Of a stretch of DNA of 64,000 bases, positions 1-8,427 are shown piece after piece. The notes beneath the pieces were generated by a model that was given only the letters and a program-made list of their open reading frames with translations, was not told where the DNA came from and did not search any database. A program made the translations under genes and the position numbers. The first letter of the stretch is position 1. Every line of letters starts with the position of its first letter. This stretch comes from Pseudothauera hydrothermalis. Its GTDB lineage: Bacteria > Pseudomonadota > Gammaproteobacteria > Burkholderiales > Rhodocyclaceae. The stretch is from NCBI RefSeq assembly GCF_003345255.1, contig NZ_CP029331.1:1364001-1428000 (forward strand). Direction: 5' to 3'.

Positions 1-625
1 CGGCGTCGACCGGGATGCCTTCGTGATAGGGCAACAGATGCACGGTAATGAAATCCACATGGCGCACCAGCTCGGGGTTTTTCAGCCACACATGCCAAGG
101 TTCGGCCGTAGACACCGGCTTGTTGAGCGCCTTGCGGGCGCGGTCCAGATGAGCGATCAACTGCTCCAGCTCGAGGTCGCCGCGTAGCAGGACTTCGTTA
201 CCGACAATGACGCGCTCGATGTGGCGCATTTTGCGCGCCGCCTCGATCAAGGCATCGACCTCGGCCCTGTTTTCGGCCTCGTCCGTTGAAATCCAGGCAC
301 CGGCGGTCACCAACAGGTCGCGCTTGCCGGCCTCGGTGAGCTGTGCGGGAATGTCACGCACACTATAGGTGCGGATGGCGTCGGCCGAGCGGGCAAGCAG
401 GTCCAGGTCGGCGCCCACTTGCTCGTCGGTCGGATAGGTGCCCTTGAGCGGGCTTTGGTCACGTTGAAAGGCGGTGTAGGCAAACCCTTTGATGCTTTGC
501 GCCGAGCCGCTGAATTCGGTGCCGCGGGCCAAGTACTGCCATATGCCGTACTGCGCATAGGCTACCAAGGCAGCGATTGCAGACGCGATCATCAGCCGGT
601 AGATCAGCGATGCGGTGTGTTTCAT
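1..625 (-). CDS. GH17-family beta-glucan enzyme, N-terminal part (gene runs off the window)
   Basis: The first 208 codons of a minus-strand gene are present; the C-terminus lies left of the window. The start is ATG at 625. An N-terminal hydrophobic segment (about residues 5-25) looks like a signal anchor. It is followed by a GH17-like barrel start that includes the segment VGNEVLLRG, where the NE pair carries the general acid/base glutamate of the family. It is a diverged paralogue of the gene at 1227-2834; both share the GNEVLLR and TVH.LP segments. Such proteins are often annotated as beta-(1,6)-glucan synthase (NdvC-like) and probably act on periplasmic or cell-surface beta-glucan. The nucleophile glutamate lies outside the window, so catalytic completeness cannot be judged. 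Confidence 0.75.
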   Translation of the reverse strand, partial: MKHTASLIYRLMIASAIAALVAYAQYGIWQYLARGTEFSGSAQSIKGFAYTAFQRDQSPLKGTYPTDEQVGADLDLLARSADAIRTYSVRDIPAQLTEAGKRDLLVTAGAWISTDEAENRAEVDALIEAARKMRHIERVIVGNEVLLRGDLELEQLIAHLDRARKALNKPVSTAEPWHVWLKNPELVRHVDFITVHLLPYHEGIPVDA

Positions 626-881
626 CGGGTCCTCTGTATGTCGCCAAAGTTTTACCGGTTGCCGTGGGTAATGCCTTTTGGGCTTGCGGTCAGTCCGGTG
701 GTTTTGCGTTGCAGCATCCAAGCCTTGAGACTTTGTGCAAAAATGCGCAAAAAGCGGACAGACGCTGTGTAAAAGCGCAGTTTACGCTTCAATTCAATGG
801 TTTTGGAGTGATTTTTGCGCCGGTTTTGCAACAGGAAATAGGTCATCGGCAGGCGGTTTGATTCATAACGGAAAAAACTGG

Positions 882-1328
882 ATGAGGCGAAATATTTTGC
901 ATCAATGCGGTGGTGCAGCATTCATCGCGGCAAGCCTTGTGGTGTTGGCCGCGGTGCTGAGCTTGCGTTATGGACTGCTAGAAGCCGGCCGGCTGCCACG
1001 CGACTGCGGCGGCAGCCTCGCCGAGGGGGTGGGCGGCTTGTGCGGGCTGAAATGGGTATTGGTGCAGCTATTCGTTGACCAACGCCTGGGCTGGGCGGCG
1101 CTGGGTTTGGGCGTTCTGGGCTTTGTGAGCGGCCGACGCACAGCCGCCTGGGGTGGCTGGCTGTGCGGCTTGGCCGGCTTGGTGCTGTACAGCTTCGACC
1201 CGGCCGCTGTGGGCGCGATGTTGAGCCTATTGACGCTGGGGCGCGGGGCGGACGATGAGCGCGGGCAGGCCCAGTGCCAGCGCAGTGGCGAGCCAGGCGA
1301 TGGCCTGGGGGTTGGCCGGCTCGCTTGA
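882..1328 (+). CDS. Small multi-spanning membrane protein, unknown function
   Basis: A 148-residue protein read from ATG 882, where a hydrophobic N-terminus begins; the same frame is open further upstream but is not protein-like there. It shows about three to four membrane segments rich in Leu, Gly, Trp and Val (roughly residues 12-30, 50-85 and 90-120). The last 30 or so residues are polar and Gly/Arg-rich. They are read from DNA that also encodes, on the other strand, the C-terminus of the GH17 gene ending at 1227, giving a convergent overlap of about 100 bp. I infer that the natural protein may end near the last hydrophobic segment and that the tail is an extension. I do not recognise a named family. 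It sits between two GH17 genes, so a role with them in the envelope is possible but unproven. Confidence 0.55.
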   Translation: MRRNILHQCGGAAFIAASLVVLAAVLSLRYGLLEAGRLPRDCGGSLAEGVGGLCGLKWVLVQLFVDQRLGWAALGLGVLGFVSGRRTAAWGGWLCGLAGLVLYSFDPAAVGAMLSLLTLGRGADDERGQAQCQRSGEPGDGLGVGRLA

Positions 1329-2834
1329 CCAGCGGGCGATGGCGGCCAACACCAACACCACGGCGCAGAGGCGCTCTTCGGTGCCGCTATCGGCCACCGT
1401 CGAGGCGAACAGGCCGATATATAGCGCCGGCAGCAGATAAAGCGCCAGCGGAAAGTCACGGTAGCGCGGGTCGACCGCCAGCAACAGCGCAGCCACCGCG
1501 GCGGCAAACAGCAGCCCGCCACGCAACAGACCGAGCAGCGGGGCGACATCCGGTCGATAGTCGGCCGAGCGCATCAGGCGCCAGGCGTGCGCGGTAGCCG
1601 GCCACCGAGTGTCGGCCGGCCAACGCGCAAGCGCCACTGGCAGCAGCGCACCTGCAAGCGCCACGCAACCCAGTATCCCCCATTCCTGCGGATTGCGGTA
1701 AGCAAGCACCGCATGCTCCAGATGCAGCATGCTGACCAGCCCACCCACTGCGCCGCCGCTGATGGCCGCGGCCGCATGCAGGGCGCCGAGGCGCCGGCTG
1801 CGCGCCAGCCATCCGCACAGCAGCGCGCCGGCCAGCATGCCGGCAAGCGGTGTGTGGAGGTCTTGGCGTTCGGCCACCGCGCCGGTGAGCGGGAACTTGG
1901 CTTCGAGAGCTGCGTCGAGCATGCCCCAGTGTCCGCCCACCGTGCCCTCCAGTGCGCGCTTCCAGGGCTGGTCGATGGCCTCGATCAGGTTGTAGTGCCA
2001 GCCTTCCTGGTGCGCGCGATGCACAAATTCGCGCACATAGCGCGCCTGGTTGACCCGCGAGGGCCGGGACGCTTCACGCTGGCGGCCGGCGCTTGGCCAG
2101 CCGGTTTCGCCAATCATCACCGGTTTGTCGAACACCGTGCGGACTTCGTCCAGCACACGGCCGACATGTGCCACCGCGTGCTCGATGTGCACCGGTTCGT
2201 CTTCCCAGAAGGGCAGAATATGCACCGTGACCCAGTCCACCGCGGCCGCCAGCTCACGGTTTTTCAGCCAAAACTCCCAGACGTCGGCGTATGTGACCGG
2301 TACTTCGGTGCGCGCCTGGGCGTAGGCGATCAGCTCGCGCATTTCCGCGGCCGTGCGTTCGCGGCGCAGCAGCACTTCGTTGCCGACGATCAGCATCCGC
2401 ACCACGTCGGGGTGTTCGTTGGCAAGGCCGATGGCGTTGTCCAGTTCGACCGCGTTTTTGACTTTGTCATGACCGATCCACGCCCCCAATAGCACTTTCA
2501 AGCCCAGTTCGCGGGCGATCTCCGGTACCGCGGCCAGGCCCTGATCGATCGAGTACAGGCGCACACATTCGGTGATCTTGGCCAGCGCGGCAAGGTCGGC
2601 GGCGATTTGCTCGCGGGCAATGTGGATGTCCGGATCGAAAGGGGTCTGGCCGGGCAGGTGAAAAGGTGCGTAGGAGACGCATTGCAGCTTTTCGCCTGCG
2701 GCCAGATGCAGGTCATACATGACCGCCGGGCGGGCTTGCCACACGATCAGGGCTAGTAGGCCGACCAGTGCAACAAGGTTGAGGGCGAGCAGCGCGCGCC
2801 AGCGCGCGTTCGGAGTGCTAAGCAATGGGAGCAT
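1227..2834 (-). CDS. GH17-family beta-glucan enzyme with C-terminal membrane domain (NdvC-like)
   Basis: 535 residues, start ATG at 2834. An N-terminal membrane anchor covers about residues 14-33. A GH17 barrel spans about 50-320, with VGNEVLLRR (acid/base Glu) and GETGWPS (nucleophile Glu), both hallmark GH17 motifs. The C-terminal 200 residues hold several hydrophobic segments. The barrel is therefore probably periplasmic and tethered at both ends. Family members hydrolyse or transglycosylate beta-1,3-glucans, and bacterial homologues with membrane domains are usually called beta-(1,6)-glucan synthase (NdvC). The 3' end overlaps the convergent membrane-protein gene ending at 1328. A second GH17 paralogue lies downstream on the same strand (1-625). 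Exact substrate is unknown. Confidence 0.85.
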   Translation of the reverse strand: MLPLLSTPNARWRALLALNLVALVGLLALIVWQARPAVMYDLHLAAGEKLQCVSYAPFHLPGQTPFDPDIHIAREQIAADLAALAKITECVRLYSIDQGLAAVPEIARELGLKVLLGAWIGHDKVKNAVELDNAIGLANEHPDVVRMLIVGNEVLLRRERTAAEMRELIAYAQARTEVPVTYADVWEFWLKNRELAAAVDWVTVHILPFWEDEPVHIEHAVAHVGRVLDEVRTVFDKPVMIGETGWPSAGRQREASRPSRVNQARYVREFVHRAHQEGWHYNLIEAIDQPWKRALEGTVGGHWGMLDAALEAKFPLTGAVAERQDLHTPLAGMLAGALLCGWLARSRRLGALHAAAAISGGAVGGLVSMLHLEHAVLAYRNPQEWGILGCVALAGALLPVALARWPADTRWPATAHAWRLMRSADYRPDVAPLLGLLRGGLLFAAAVAALLLAVDPRYRDFPLALYLLPALYIGLFASTVADSGTEERLCAVVLVLAAIARWSSEPANPQAIAWLATALALGLPALIVRPAPQRQ

Positions 2835-2959
2835 TGGCGCAGATTCCGCGTCACAGAAGAGCTTGGGGCGCGGATTCTAGCGCAGGCATGAGGCCGTGTT
2901 GCGGCGCTCCGGCCGATCGCGGGAACAATCGGCCGGGGCGACCGGTGTGGCAGCGCAGG

Positions 2960-5854
2960 TCAGCCGGTGTACTCGGACATCGGTACGCAGGCGCAGAACA
3001 GGTTACGGTCGCCATACACATCGTCGATGCGTCCGACACTTGGCCAGAATTTGTTTTCCGCCACCCAGGGTAGCGGAAACGCGGCTTCTTCGCGGCTGTA
3101 CGGGTGGTTCCAAACGGCGGCGGCGACCTCGAACTGGGTGTGTGGCGCGTTTTTCAGCGGGTTGTCATCGACGGGCAGCTCGCCGCGTTCGATGCGCGCG
3201 ATTTCTTCGCGAATGGCAATCATGGCGGCGATGAAACGGTCCAGCTCAGCCAGATCTTCCGATTCGGTGGGCTCGACCATGATGGTGCCGGGCACCGGAA
3301 AGGACATCGTCGGCGCATGGAAGCCATAGTCCATCAGGCGCTTGGCGATGTCGACTTCGGTGATCCCGGTGGCCGCCTTGAGCGGACGGATGTCGAGGAT
3401 GCACTCGTGCGCCACCCGGCCCTGGCTGCCGGTGTAGAGCACCGGGTAGTGCGGTGCGAGCTTTGCCGCCAGATAATTGGCATTGAGAATCGCCACCTCG
3501 GTGGCGCGCTTGAGCCCTTCGCCACCCATCATGGTGATATACATCCAGGAAATGGGCAGAATGCTGGCCGAGCCGAACGGCGCGGCCGCTACCGCGCCTT
3601 GACCCTTGTGGGCGCGATCCGGGGCGCCGGTAGGGGCGACTACATGGTCGGCCATGAAAGGGGCCAGATGCGCTTTCAGCCCGATTGGACCCATGCCCGG
3701 ACCGCCGCCGCCGTGTGGAATGCAGAAGGTTTTGTGCAGGTTCATGTGCGAGACGTCTGCGCCGATGGCGGCCGGCGAGGTGAGCCCGACCTGGGCGTTG
3801 AGGTTGGCGCCGTCCATATACACCTGACCGCCGTGAGCATGCACCACGGCGCAGATTTCACGGATATTTTCCTCGAACACGCCGTGGGTGGACGGGTAGG
3901 TGATCATCAGTGCCGCCAGGCGCTCGCCATGCTGCGCGGCCTTGGCTTTGAGGTCGCCCAGATCCACGTTGCCCTTGTCGTCGCATTCGACCGCCACCAC
4001 CTCCATGCCGCACATCTGCGCGGTGGCAGGGTTGGTACCATGGGCGCTCTTTGGAATCAGGCAGACCTTGCGCTGGTGCTCGCCGCGCGCGGCGTGGTAG
4101 CGCAGGATGGCCACCAGGCCGGTGTATTCGCCCTGTGCGCCGGAGTTGGGCTGCATGCAAATGGCGTCAAAGCCGGTGATGGCTTTGAGGTACTCGGCCA
4201 GCCCGTCGATCATCTTCATATAACCTTGCGCCTGCTCGCGCGGCGCAAAGGGGTGCAGATTGGCGAACGCCGGCCAGGTCACCGGGATCATCTCGCTGGT
4301 GGCGTTGAGCTTCATGGTGCAACTGCCCAGCGCGATCATCGAATGATCGAGCGCAAGATCGCGGTTTTGCAGCTTTTTGAGATAACGCAGCATCTCGTGC
4401 TCGGTGTGATGGGTGTTGAACACCGGGTGGGTGAGCACCGCGTCGCCACGCAGCATGTCGGCAGGCAGCGCCCCACCGCGGGCGGCCACGGCGGCGTCGA
4501 GCGCGATGAGATCGCTGCCGGCGCCAAAAATCGCCAGCAGCGCGGCGACATCGTCCGCGGTGGTGGTCTCATCCATCGCCACGCCCACCGCGTCGTCGGC
4601 GGCGCGGCGCAGATTGAAGCCGGCGGCCTCGGCGGCGGCCAGCAACTGCGTGGTACGTGCGCCGGTGCGCACCAGCACGGTGTCGAAGAACTGCCCGGTG
4701 AGCACCGGAATGCCGGCTTGGCGCAGCCCTTCGGCGAAGATCGCCGCCAGGCGGTGGATGCGCGCGGCGATGGTCTTCAAGCCCTGCGGGCCGTGATAGA
4801 CCGCGTAAAAACCGGCCATGTTGGCCAACAGTACTTGCGAGGTGCAGATGTTGGAGTTGGCCTTCTCGCGCCGGATGTGTTGCTCGCGGGTTTGCAGCGT
4901 CATGCGCAGCGCTGGCTTGCCGTGGCGGTCCTTGGAGACGCCGATGATGCGCCCCGGCATGGCGCGTACATAGTGCTCGCGGGTAGCAAAGAAGGCGGCA
5001 TGTGGACCGCCGAAGCCCATCGGCGCACCGAAGCGCTGAGCCGAGCCGAGTGCGATGTCCGCGCCCATCTCGCCGGGCGATTTGAGCAGTAGCAGCGCCA
5101 TTGGATCGCAGGCCACGGCACCGATGGCGCCTTTGGCTTTGAGCGCGGCCAGCACGGCGGTATGGTCGCGTACTTCGCCATTGACGTCCGGGTACTGTAG
5201 CAGGGCGCCGAATACGTCATGGCTGGCGGCCTCGGCAGCCGGACCCAGGATCAGCTCGAAGCCGAAATAATGCGCGCGGGTGCGCACCACGTCCAGGGTC
5301 TGCGGGAAGCAAGCCTCATCGACGAAGAAGGCGTCGGACTTGACCTTGGAAACCCGGCGCGCCATGGCCATGGCTTCTGCCGCGGCAGTGGCCTCATCCA
5401 GCAGCGAAGCGTTGGCCAGTTCCAGGCCAGTGAGATCGATCACCATTTGCTGGAAGTTGAGCAGCGCTTCCAGGCGGCCCTGGGCAATTTCGGCCTGGTA
5501 GGGCGTGTAGGCGGTGTACCAGCCGGGGTTTTCCATGACGTTACGCAGGATCACTGCCGGGGTGTGGGTGCCGTAGTAGCCCATGCCGATGAAGGATTTT
5601 TTCACCACGTTCTGCGCTGCGATGGCGGCCAGCACGGCCAGCGCCTCATGTTCCGGGCGGCCGGCGGCCAGCGGCAGCGGTTTTTCCAGACGGATTGCCG
5701 CGGGCACGGTTTGATCGATCAATGCCTCCAGGCTGGGCAGGCCGAGTGCGGCCAGCATAATGGCGATCTCGGCGGGATTGGGTCCGATATGGCGTTCTTG
5801 GAAGGCGTTACGCTGTTCCAGGCGGGCAAGCGGCGCGGTGAGAAGTTCCTGCAT
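2960..5854 (-). CDS. gcvP: Glycine dehydrogenase (decarboxylating), P-protein of the glycine cleavage system
   Basis: 964 residues, the usual length for the single-chain P-protein. It decarboxylates glycine with pyridoxal phosphate and passes the aminomethyl group to the lipoyl arm of GcvH. The PLP lysine sits in the motif [16 protein letters not shown] at about residue 707, followed by the glycine-rich loop. The N-terminal half, with RHIGPN near the start, and the C-terminal half are both complete. It is the last gene of gcvT-gcvH-gcvP on the minus strand. An 80-bp gap containing a perfect 9-bp-stem hairpin (5890-5911) separates it from gcvH. It should be under the glycine riboswitch upstream of gcvT. 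Confidence 0.98.
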   Translation of the reverse strand: MQELLTAPLARLEQRNAFQERHIGPNPAEIAIMLAALGLPSLEALIDQTVPAAIRLEKPLPLAAGRPEHEALAVLAAIAAQNVVKKSFIGMGYYGTHTPAVILRNVMENPGWYTAYTPYQAEIAQGRLEALLNFQQMVIDLTGLELANASLLDEATAAAEAMAMARRVSKVKSDAFFVDEACFPQTLDVVRTRAHYFGFELILGPAAEAASHDVFGALLQYPDVNGEVRDHTAVLAALKAKGAIGAVACDPMALLLLKSPGEMGADIALGSAQRFGAPMGFGGPHAAFFATREHYVRAMPGRIIGVSKDRHGKPALRMTLQTREQHIRREKANSNICTSQVLLANMAGFYAVYHGPQGLKTIAARIHRLAAIFAEGLRQAGIPVLTGQFFDTVLVRTGARTTQLLAAAEAAGFNLRRAADDAVGVAMDETTTADDVAALLAIFGAGSDLIALDAAVAARGGALPADMLRGDAVLTHPVFNTHHTEHEMLRYLKKLQNRDLALDHSMIALGSCTMKLNATSEMIPVTWPAFANLHPFAPREQAQGYMKMIDGLAEYLKAITGFDAICMQPNSGAQGEYTGLVAILRYHAARGEHQRKVCLIPKSAHGTNPATAQMCGMEVVAVECDDKGNVDLGDLKAKAAQHGERLAALMITYPSTHGVFEENIREICAVVHAHGGQVYMDGANLNAQVGLTSPAAIGADVSHMNLHKTFCIPHGGGGPGMGPIGLKAHLAPFMADHVVAPTGAPDRAHKGQGAVAAAPFGSASILPISWMYITMMGGEGLKRATEVAILNANYLAAKLAPHYPVLYTGSQGRVAHECILDIRPLKAATGITEVDIAKRLMDYGFHAPTMSFPVPGTIMVEPTESEDLAELDRFIAAMIAIREEIARIERGELPVDDNPLKNAPHTQFEVAAAVWNHPYSREEAAFPLPWVAENKFWPSVGRIDDVYGDRNLFCACVPMSEYTG

Positions 5855-5889
5855 GGTGATTGGGGGCGTGGGTGTCGGGGCTGCGGTAT

Positions 5890-5911
5890 GACACCGCCGG
5901 CTGGCGGTGTC
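5890..5911 (-). other. Intercistronic hairpin between gcvH and gcvP
   Basis: A perfect 9-bp stem (GACACCGCC / GGCGGTGTC) with a 4-nt loop lies in the gap between the gcvH stop and the gcvP start. No T-tract follows on the transcribed strand, so it is not a standard intrinsic terminator. It may stabilise the gcvTH part of the message or tune gcvP levels. Confidence 0.55.
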
Positions 5912-5934
5912 GGTTGGGTGTCAGGCGTTGGCGT

Positions 5935-6315
5935 TCAGGCAATCTCGTCGGCGTAGCCGGCTGCATCCAGCAAGCCGTCGAGCGCGGCGTCGGCTGCCGG
6001 GCGCAGTTTGAAAAGCCAGTTACCGTAGGGGTCGGCGTTGATACATTCAGGAGCGTCTGCGGCGGCCTGGTTGGACTCGATGATCTCTCCGGCCACCGGG
6101 GCATAGATGTCGGAGGCGGCTTTGACCGATTCGATCACTGCGCAGGCTTCACCAGCCGCAACGCTGCGACCGGCCTCCGGTAATTCCAGAAAGACCACAT
6201 CGCCCAGCGCCTCTTGGGCGTGGTCGGTGACGCCTACGGTCAGCGTGCCGTCGGCTTCCAGGCGAATCCATTCGTGAGAGGCGGTGTACTTGAGATCGGC
6301 GGGAATGTTGCTCAT
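5935..6315 (-). CDS. gcvH: Glycine cleavage system H protein
   Basis: 126 residues, typical for GcvH. It is the lipoylated shuttle that carries the aminomethyl group between GcvP, GcvT and the dihydrolipoyl dehydrogenase L-protein. The lipoyl-attachment lysine is K65 in the motif [10 protein letters not shown], followed by YAPVAGE. It lies between gcvT and gcvP on the minus strand, with 62 bp to gcvT. The start is ATG at 6315. Confidence 0.97.
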   Translation of the reverse strand: MSNIPADLKYTASHEWIRLEADGTLTVGVTDHAQEALGDVVFLELPEAGRSVAAGEACAVIESVKAASDIYAPVAGEIIESNQAAADAPECINADPYGNWLFKLRPAADAALDGLLDAAGYADEIA

Positions 6316-6377
6316 CTGCGGCTCCGGTTCGTGTAAGTGGGCGATTGGATGGATGCGGAAAATCGTGCCGGCGGCGC

Positions 6378-7481
6378 TCAGACCAGCGCTTTGCCGTGAC
6401 GCACGAAGGGTAGTTTCACGGTGCGGGCGGGCAGCAGCTTGCCGCGCACCTCGACCTGCACCGTCTCGCCGGCCTCGGTGCCGGCCGGCAGGCGGGCAAA
6501 CGCGATGGATTTTTCCAGCGTGGGCGAGAAACTGCCGCTGGTGGTCAAACCCTCGCCGCGGGCGGCGATGACCTTCATATGGGCGCGCAGCACGCCGCGC
6601 TCTTCCAGGATCAGGCCCAGAAAGGCTGCCTGAGGGCCGTGGGCTTGGATGGCGGCCCGGCCGACGAACTGGCGCGCTCCATCGCGCAGATCCACGGTCC
6701 AGGCCAGTCCGGCATCCAGCGGGCTGACGGTTTCATCCATGTCTTGCCCATAGAGGTTCATGCCCGCCTCCAAGCGCAGGGTGTCCCGTGCGCCCAAGCC
6801 GCAGGGGCGCACTCCGGCAGCGAGCAGTGCCTCCCACAGCGCCATGGCGCGTTGGGCGGGGACGGCGATTTCAATACCGTCTTCGCCGGTATAACCGGTG
6901 CGGCCGACGAACAGATCGCCCAGGCGCACCGCGCAAAAAGGGGCGGGAATGCCGTTGGCGGTATTGAGTTCGGCAATGGCTTGGGCGGCGCGGCTCAGTG
7001 CGCGGGGGCCTTGCACCGCGATCATCGCCAGGTCGCGGCGTGCATCCAGGGTGACATTGGCGCCGGTGGCGGCGATGCGTTGGCGCATCCAGGCCACATC
7101 CTTGTCGGCGGTGCCGGCATTGACCACCAGGCGATACTCGGCTTCGGACATGCGATAGACGATCAGGTCGTCGATGACGCCGCCGGCTTCGTTCAGCATA
7201 CAGCTATACAAGGCTTTGCCCGGCGTCTGTAGACGCGCGACATCATTGGCCAACAGGCCACGCAAAAACGCCGTGGCCCCGGCGCCGGAAAGATCCAGGG
7301 CGAGCATGTGCGAGACATCGAACATGCCTGCATCGCGCCGCACGGCGTGGTGTTCTTCGATTTGCGAGCCGTAATTGACCGGCATCTCCCAGCCGGCAAA
7401 ATCCACCATGCGCGCGCCGGCGGCAAGATGGGCGGGATACAGCGCGGTGCGCCGGGCGGGGGACGTGGGGGCGTGATCCAT
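6378..7481 (-). CDS. gcvT: Aminomethyltransferase, T protein of the glycine cleavage system
   Basis: 367 residues. It transfers the one-carbon unit from aminomethyl-GcvH to tetrahydrofolate, releasing ammonia. The start is taken at ATG 7481 ([11 protein letters not shown]), 8 nt after a CGGAG ribosome-binding site. The frame stays open upstream through the riboswitch, but that part is not protein-like. Family landmarks are [14 protein letters not shown] near the N-terminus, the FDVSHM region, and [13 protein letters not shown] mid-protein. It is the first gene of the gcvTHP operon and is preceded directly by a riboswitch-controlled terminator. Confidence 0.97.
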   Translation of the reverse strand: MDHAPTSPARRTALYPAHLAAGARMVDFAGWEMPVNYGSQIEEHHAVRRDAGMFDVSHMLALDLSGAGATAFLRGLLANDVARLQTPGKALYSCMLNEAGGVIDDLIVYRMSEAEYRLVVNAGTADKDVAWMRQRIAATGANVTLDARRDLAMIAVQGPRALSRAAQAIAELNTANGIPAPFCAVRLGDLFVGRTGYTGEDGIEIAVPAQRAMALWEALLAAGVRPCGLGARDTLRLEAGMNLYGQDMDETVSPLDAGLAWTVDLRDGARQFVGRAAIQAHGPQAAFLGLILEERGVLRAHMKVIAARGEGLTTSGSFSPTLEKSIAFARLPAGTEAGETVQVEVRGKLLPARTVKLPFVRHGKALV

Positions 7482-7504
7482 GGGCGGACTCCGGAAAGTG
7501 GACG

Positions 7505-7546
7505 AAAAAACGGGGCGAAGCCGACCCCCTTGGTCTGCGTCGCCCC
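7505..7546 (-). terminator. Riboswitch expression-platform terminator ahead of gcvT
   Basis: On the minus strand the outer arms GGGGCGA / TCGCCCC enclose inner GC and GACC / GGTC pairs with an AAGGG loop and only two single mismatches. GTTTTTT follows. This is a textbook intrinsic terminator 24 bases before the gcvT start and immediately after the second glycine aptamer. Glycine binding presumably prevents its formation (ON switch), as in known gcvT riboswitches. Confidence 0.85.
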
Positions 7547-7547
7547 A

Positions 7548-7729
7548 TCTGTCCCTTGTACCTGAGAGATTCCAGCGTAAAGCGCCGGGTGCCCCTTCGG
7601 TGGATGCGCCGGCGCGGTCGGCGCCCGCATCGCTCTCCAGACTTGAAATGCCGTGCGCGGTCCTTTTGCCTGAGCGGTTCCGGGGGGTTACGCCTTCGGC
7701 GACTCGACAGGGAGTACTCTCCCGCGCGA
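7548..7729 (-). promoter_or_regulatory. Tandem glycine riboswitch
   Basis: Two glycine aptamers are visible on the minus strand. Aptamer 1 begins GCGCGGGAGAG (about 7728) and closes with AGGACCGCGC (about 7655). Aptamer 2 begins TCTGGAGAG (about 7640) and closes with GGGACAGA (about 7548). The conserved GGAGAG and AGGGACA/AGGAC elements and both P1 helices pair. A short linker joins them. The arrangement feeds into the terminator at 7505-7546 and controls gcvTHP, letting glycine induce its own catabolism. Confidence 0.93.
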
Positions 7730-7736
7730 CCGGCGG

Positions 7737-7766
7737 ACGATAGCATTGCAAGCCCCAGCGCGGCAA
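7737..7766 (-). promoter_or_regulatory. Candidate sigma-70 promoter for gcvTHP
   Basis: Reading the minus strand, TTGCCG (-35) and TATCGT (-10) are separated by 18 bp. The predicted start of transcription falls at about 7730, exactly at the 5' edge of the first glycine aptamer, which supports the call. Confidence 0.5.
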
Positions 7767-7895
7767 GACAATCGATGTGTGTTCGCGCAGCCGCTGTCCT
7801 TTCATGAACGCTCGTGTCCGCTTCTCACTATCGGTTGGCGCGATGATCGGTAGTACCATGCGCACTTTGCATCATGCCGTGTTCTGGTTTGACCG

Positions 7896-8420
7896 ATGAA
7901 AATGCGAGCAGCAAGCGAACTGTCAGCCAGGTTCTTGCCTGCGCTTGCCTGGATACTGGCGCTTTTGCTGGCGGGGGCGGTCGTTGCCGAAGTGGTGGTT
8001 CGCTACCTTAGTCCTGCGCCTGTTGCCGCGCTGCCCGAGCGTCTGAGCGATCCGCGCATCGCCGCGCAAAAACTTGCCGACGCGCAGCCCTTCGGTGGGC
8101 AGCGTGGCAGCGCGGCGCCACAGGCTCAGGCCGCCGATGAGCTGTCGGGCTTGGCGCTGGTCGGAGTGGCCACCGGCTTTGCGAATGGGCCGGCTTTTGC
8201 GCTGATCGCGCAACGCGGTGAGCCGGCCAAGGCATTTTTGGTGGGCGACCGTCTGCCGTCCGGTATGGAGGTGCTCGCCATCCATGCCGATTGGGTCGAG
8301 TTGGGGCGCGCAGGGATCAATGAGCGTTTGACGCTGAAAAAAAACGCGACTGACGCGCCTGTCAGCGCGGGGTCACAATCGGCGGGGCATACTGCCGCTG
8401 TTTCGGCAAGTTCGAGATAA
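7896..8420 (+). CDS. gspC: Type II secretion system inner-membrane protein GspC
   Basis: 174 residues. A short cytoplasmic N-terminus is followed by one membrane segment (about residues 14-36), a Pro/Ala-rich linker, and a periplasmic homology region (about 85-150: LSGLALVGVATG, AFLVGDRLPSGMEVLAIHADWVEL). GspC links the inner-membrane platform to the secretin GspD through this region. No C-terminal PDZ or coiled-coil domain is evident, so this is a short form. It is the first gene of gspC-N, and gspD starts 7 bp after its stop. Confidence 0.88.
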   Translation: MKMRAASELSARFLPALAWILALLLAGAVVAEVVVRYLSPAPVAALPERLSDPRIAAQKLADAQPFGGQRGSAAPQAQAADELSGLALVGVATGFANGPAFALIAQRGEPAKAFLVGDRLPSGMEVLAIHADWVELGRAGINERLTLKKNATDAPVSAGSQSAGHTAAVSASSR

Positions 8421-8427
8421 GGTGCGA

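Noticed and set aside
3104-5092. Long plus-strand open frame (662 codons) across gcvP
   Set aside because: It is antisense to the fully convincing gcvP, has no family resemblance and is rich in His/Arg/Gly as expected for shadow frames in GC-rich DNA.
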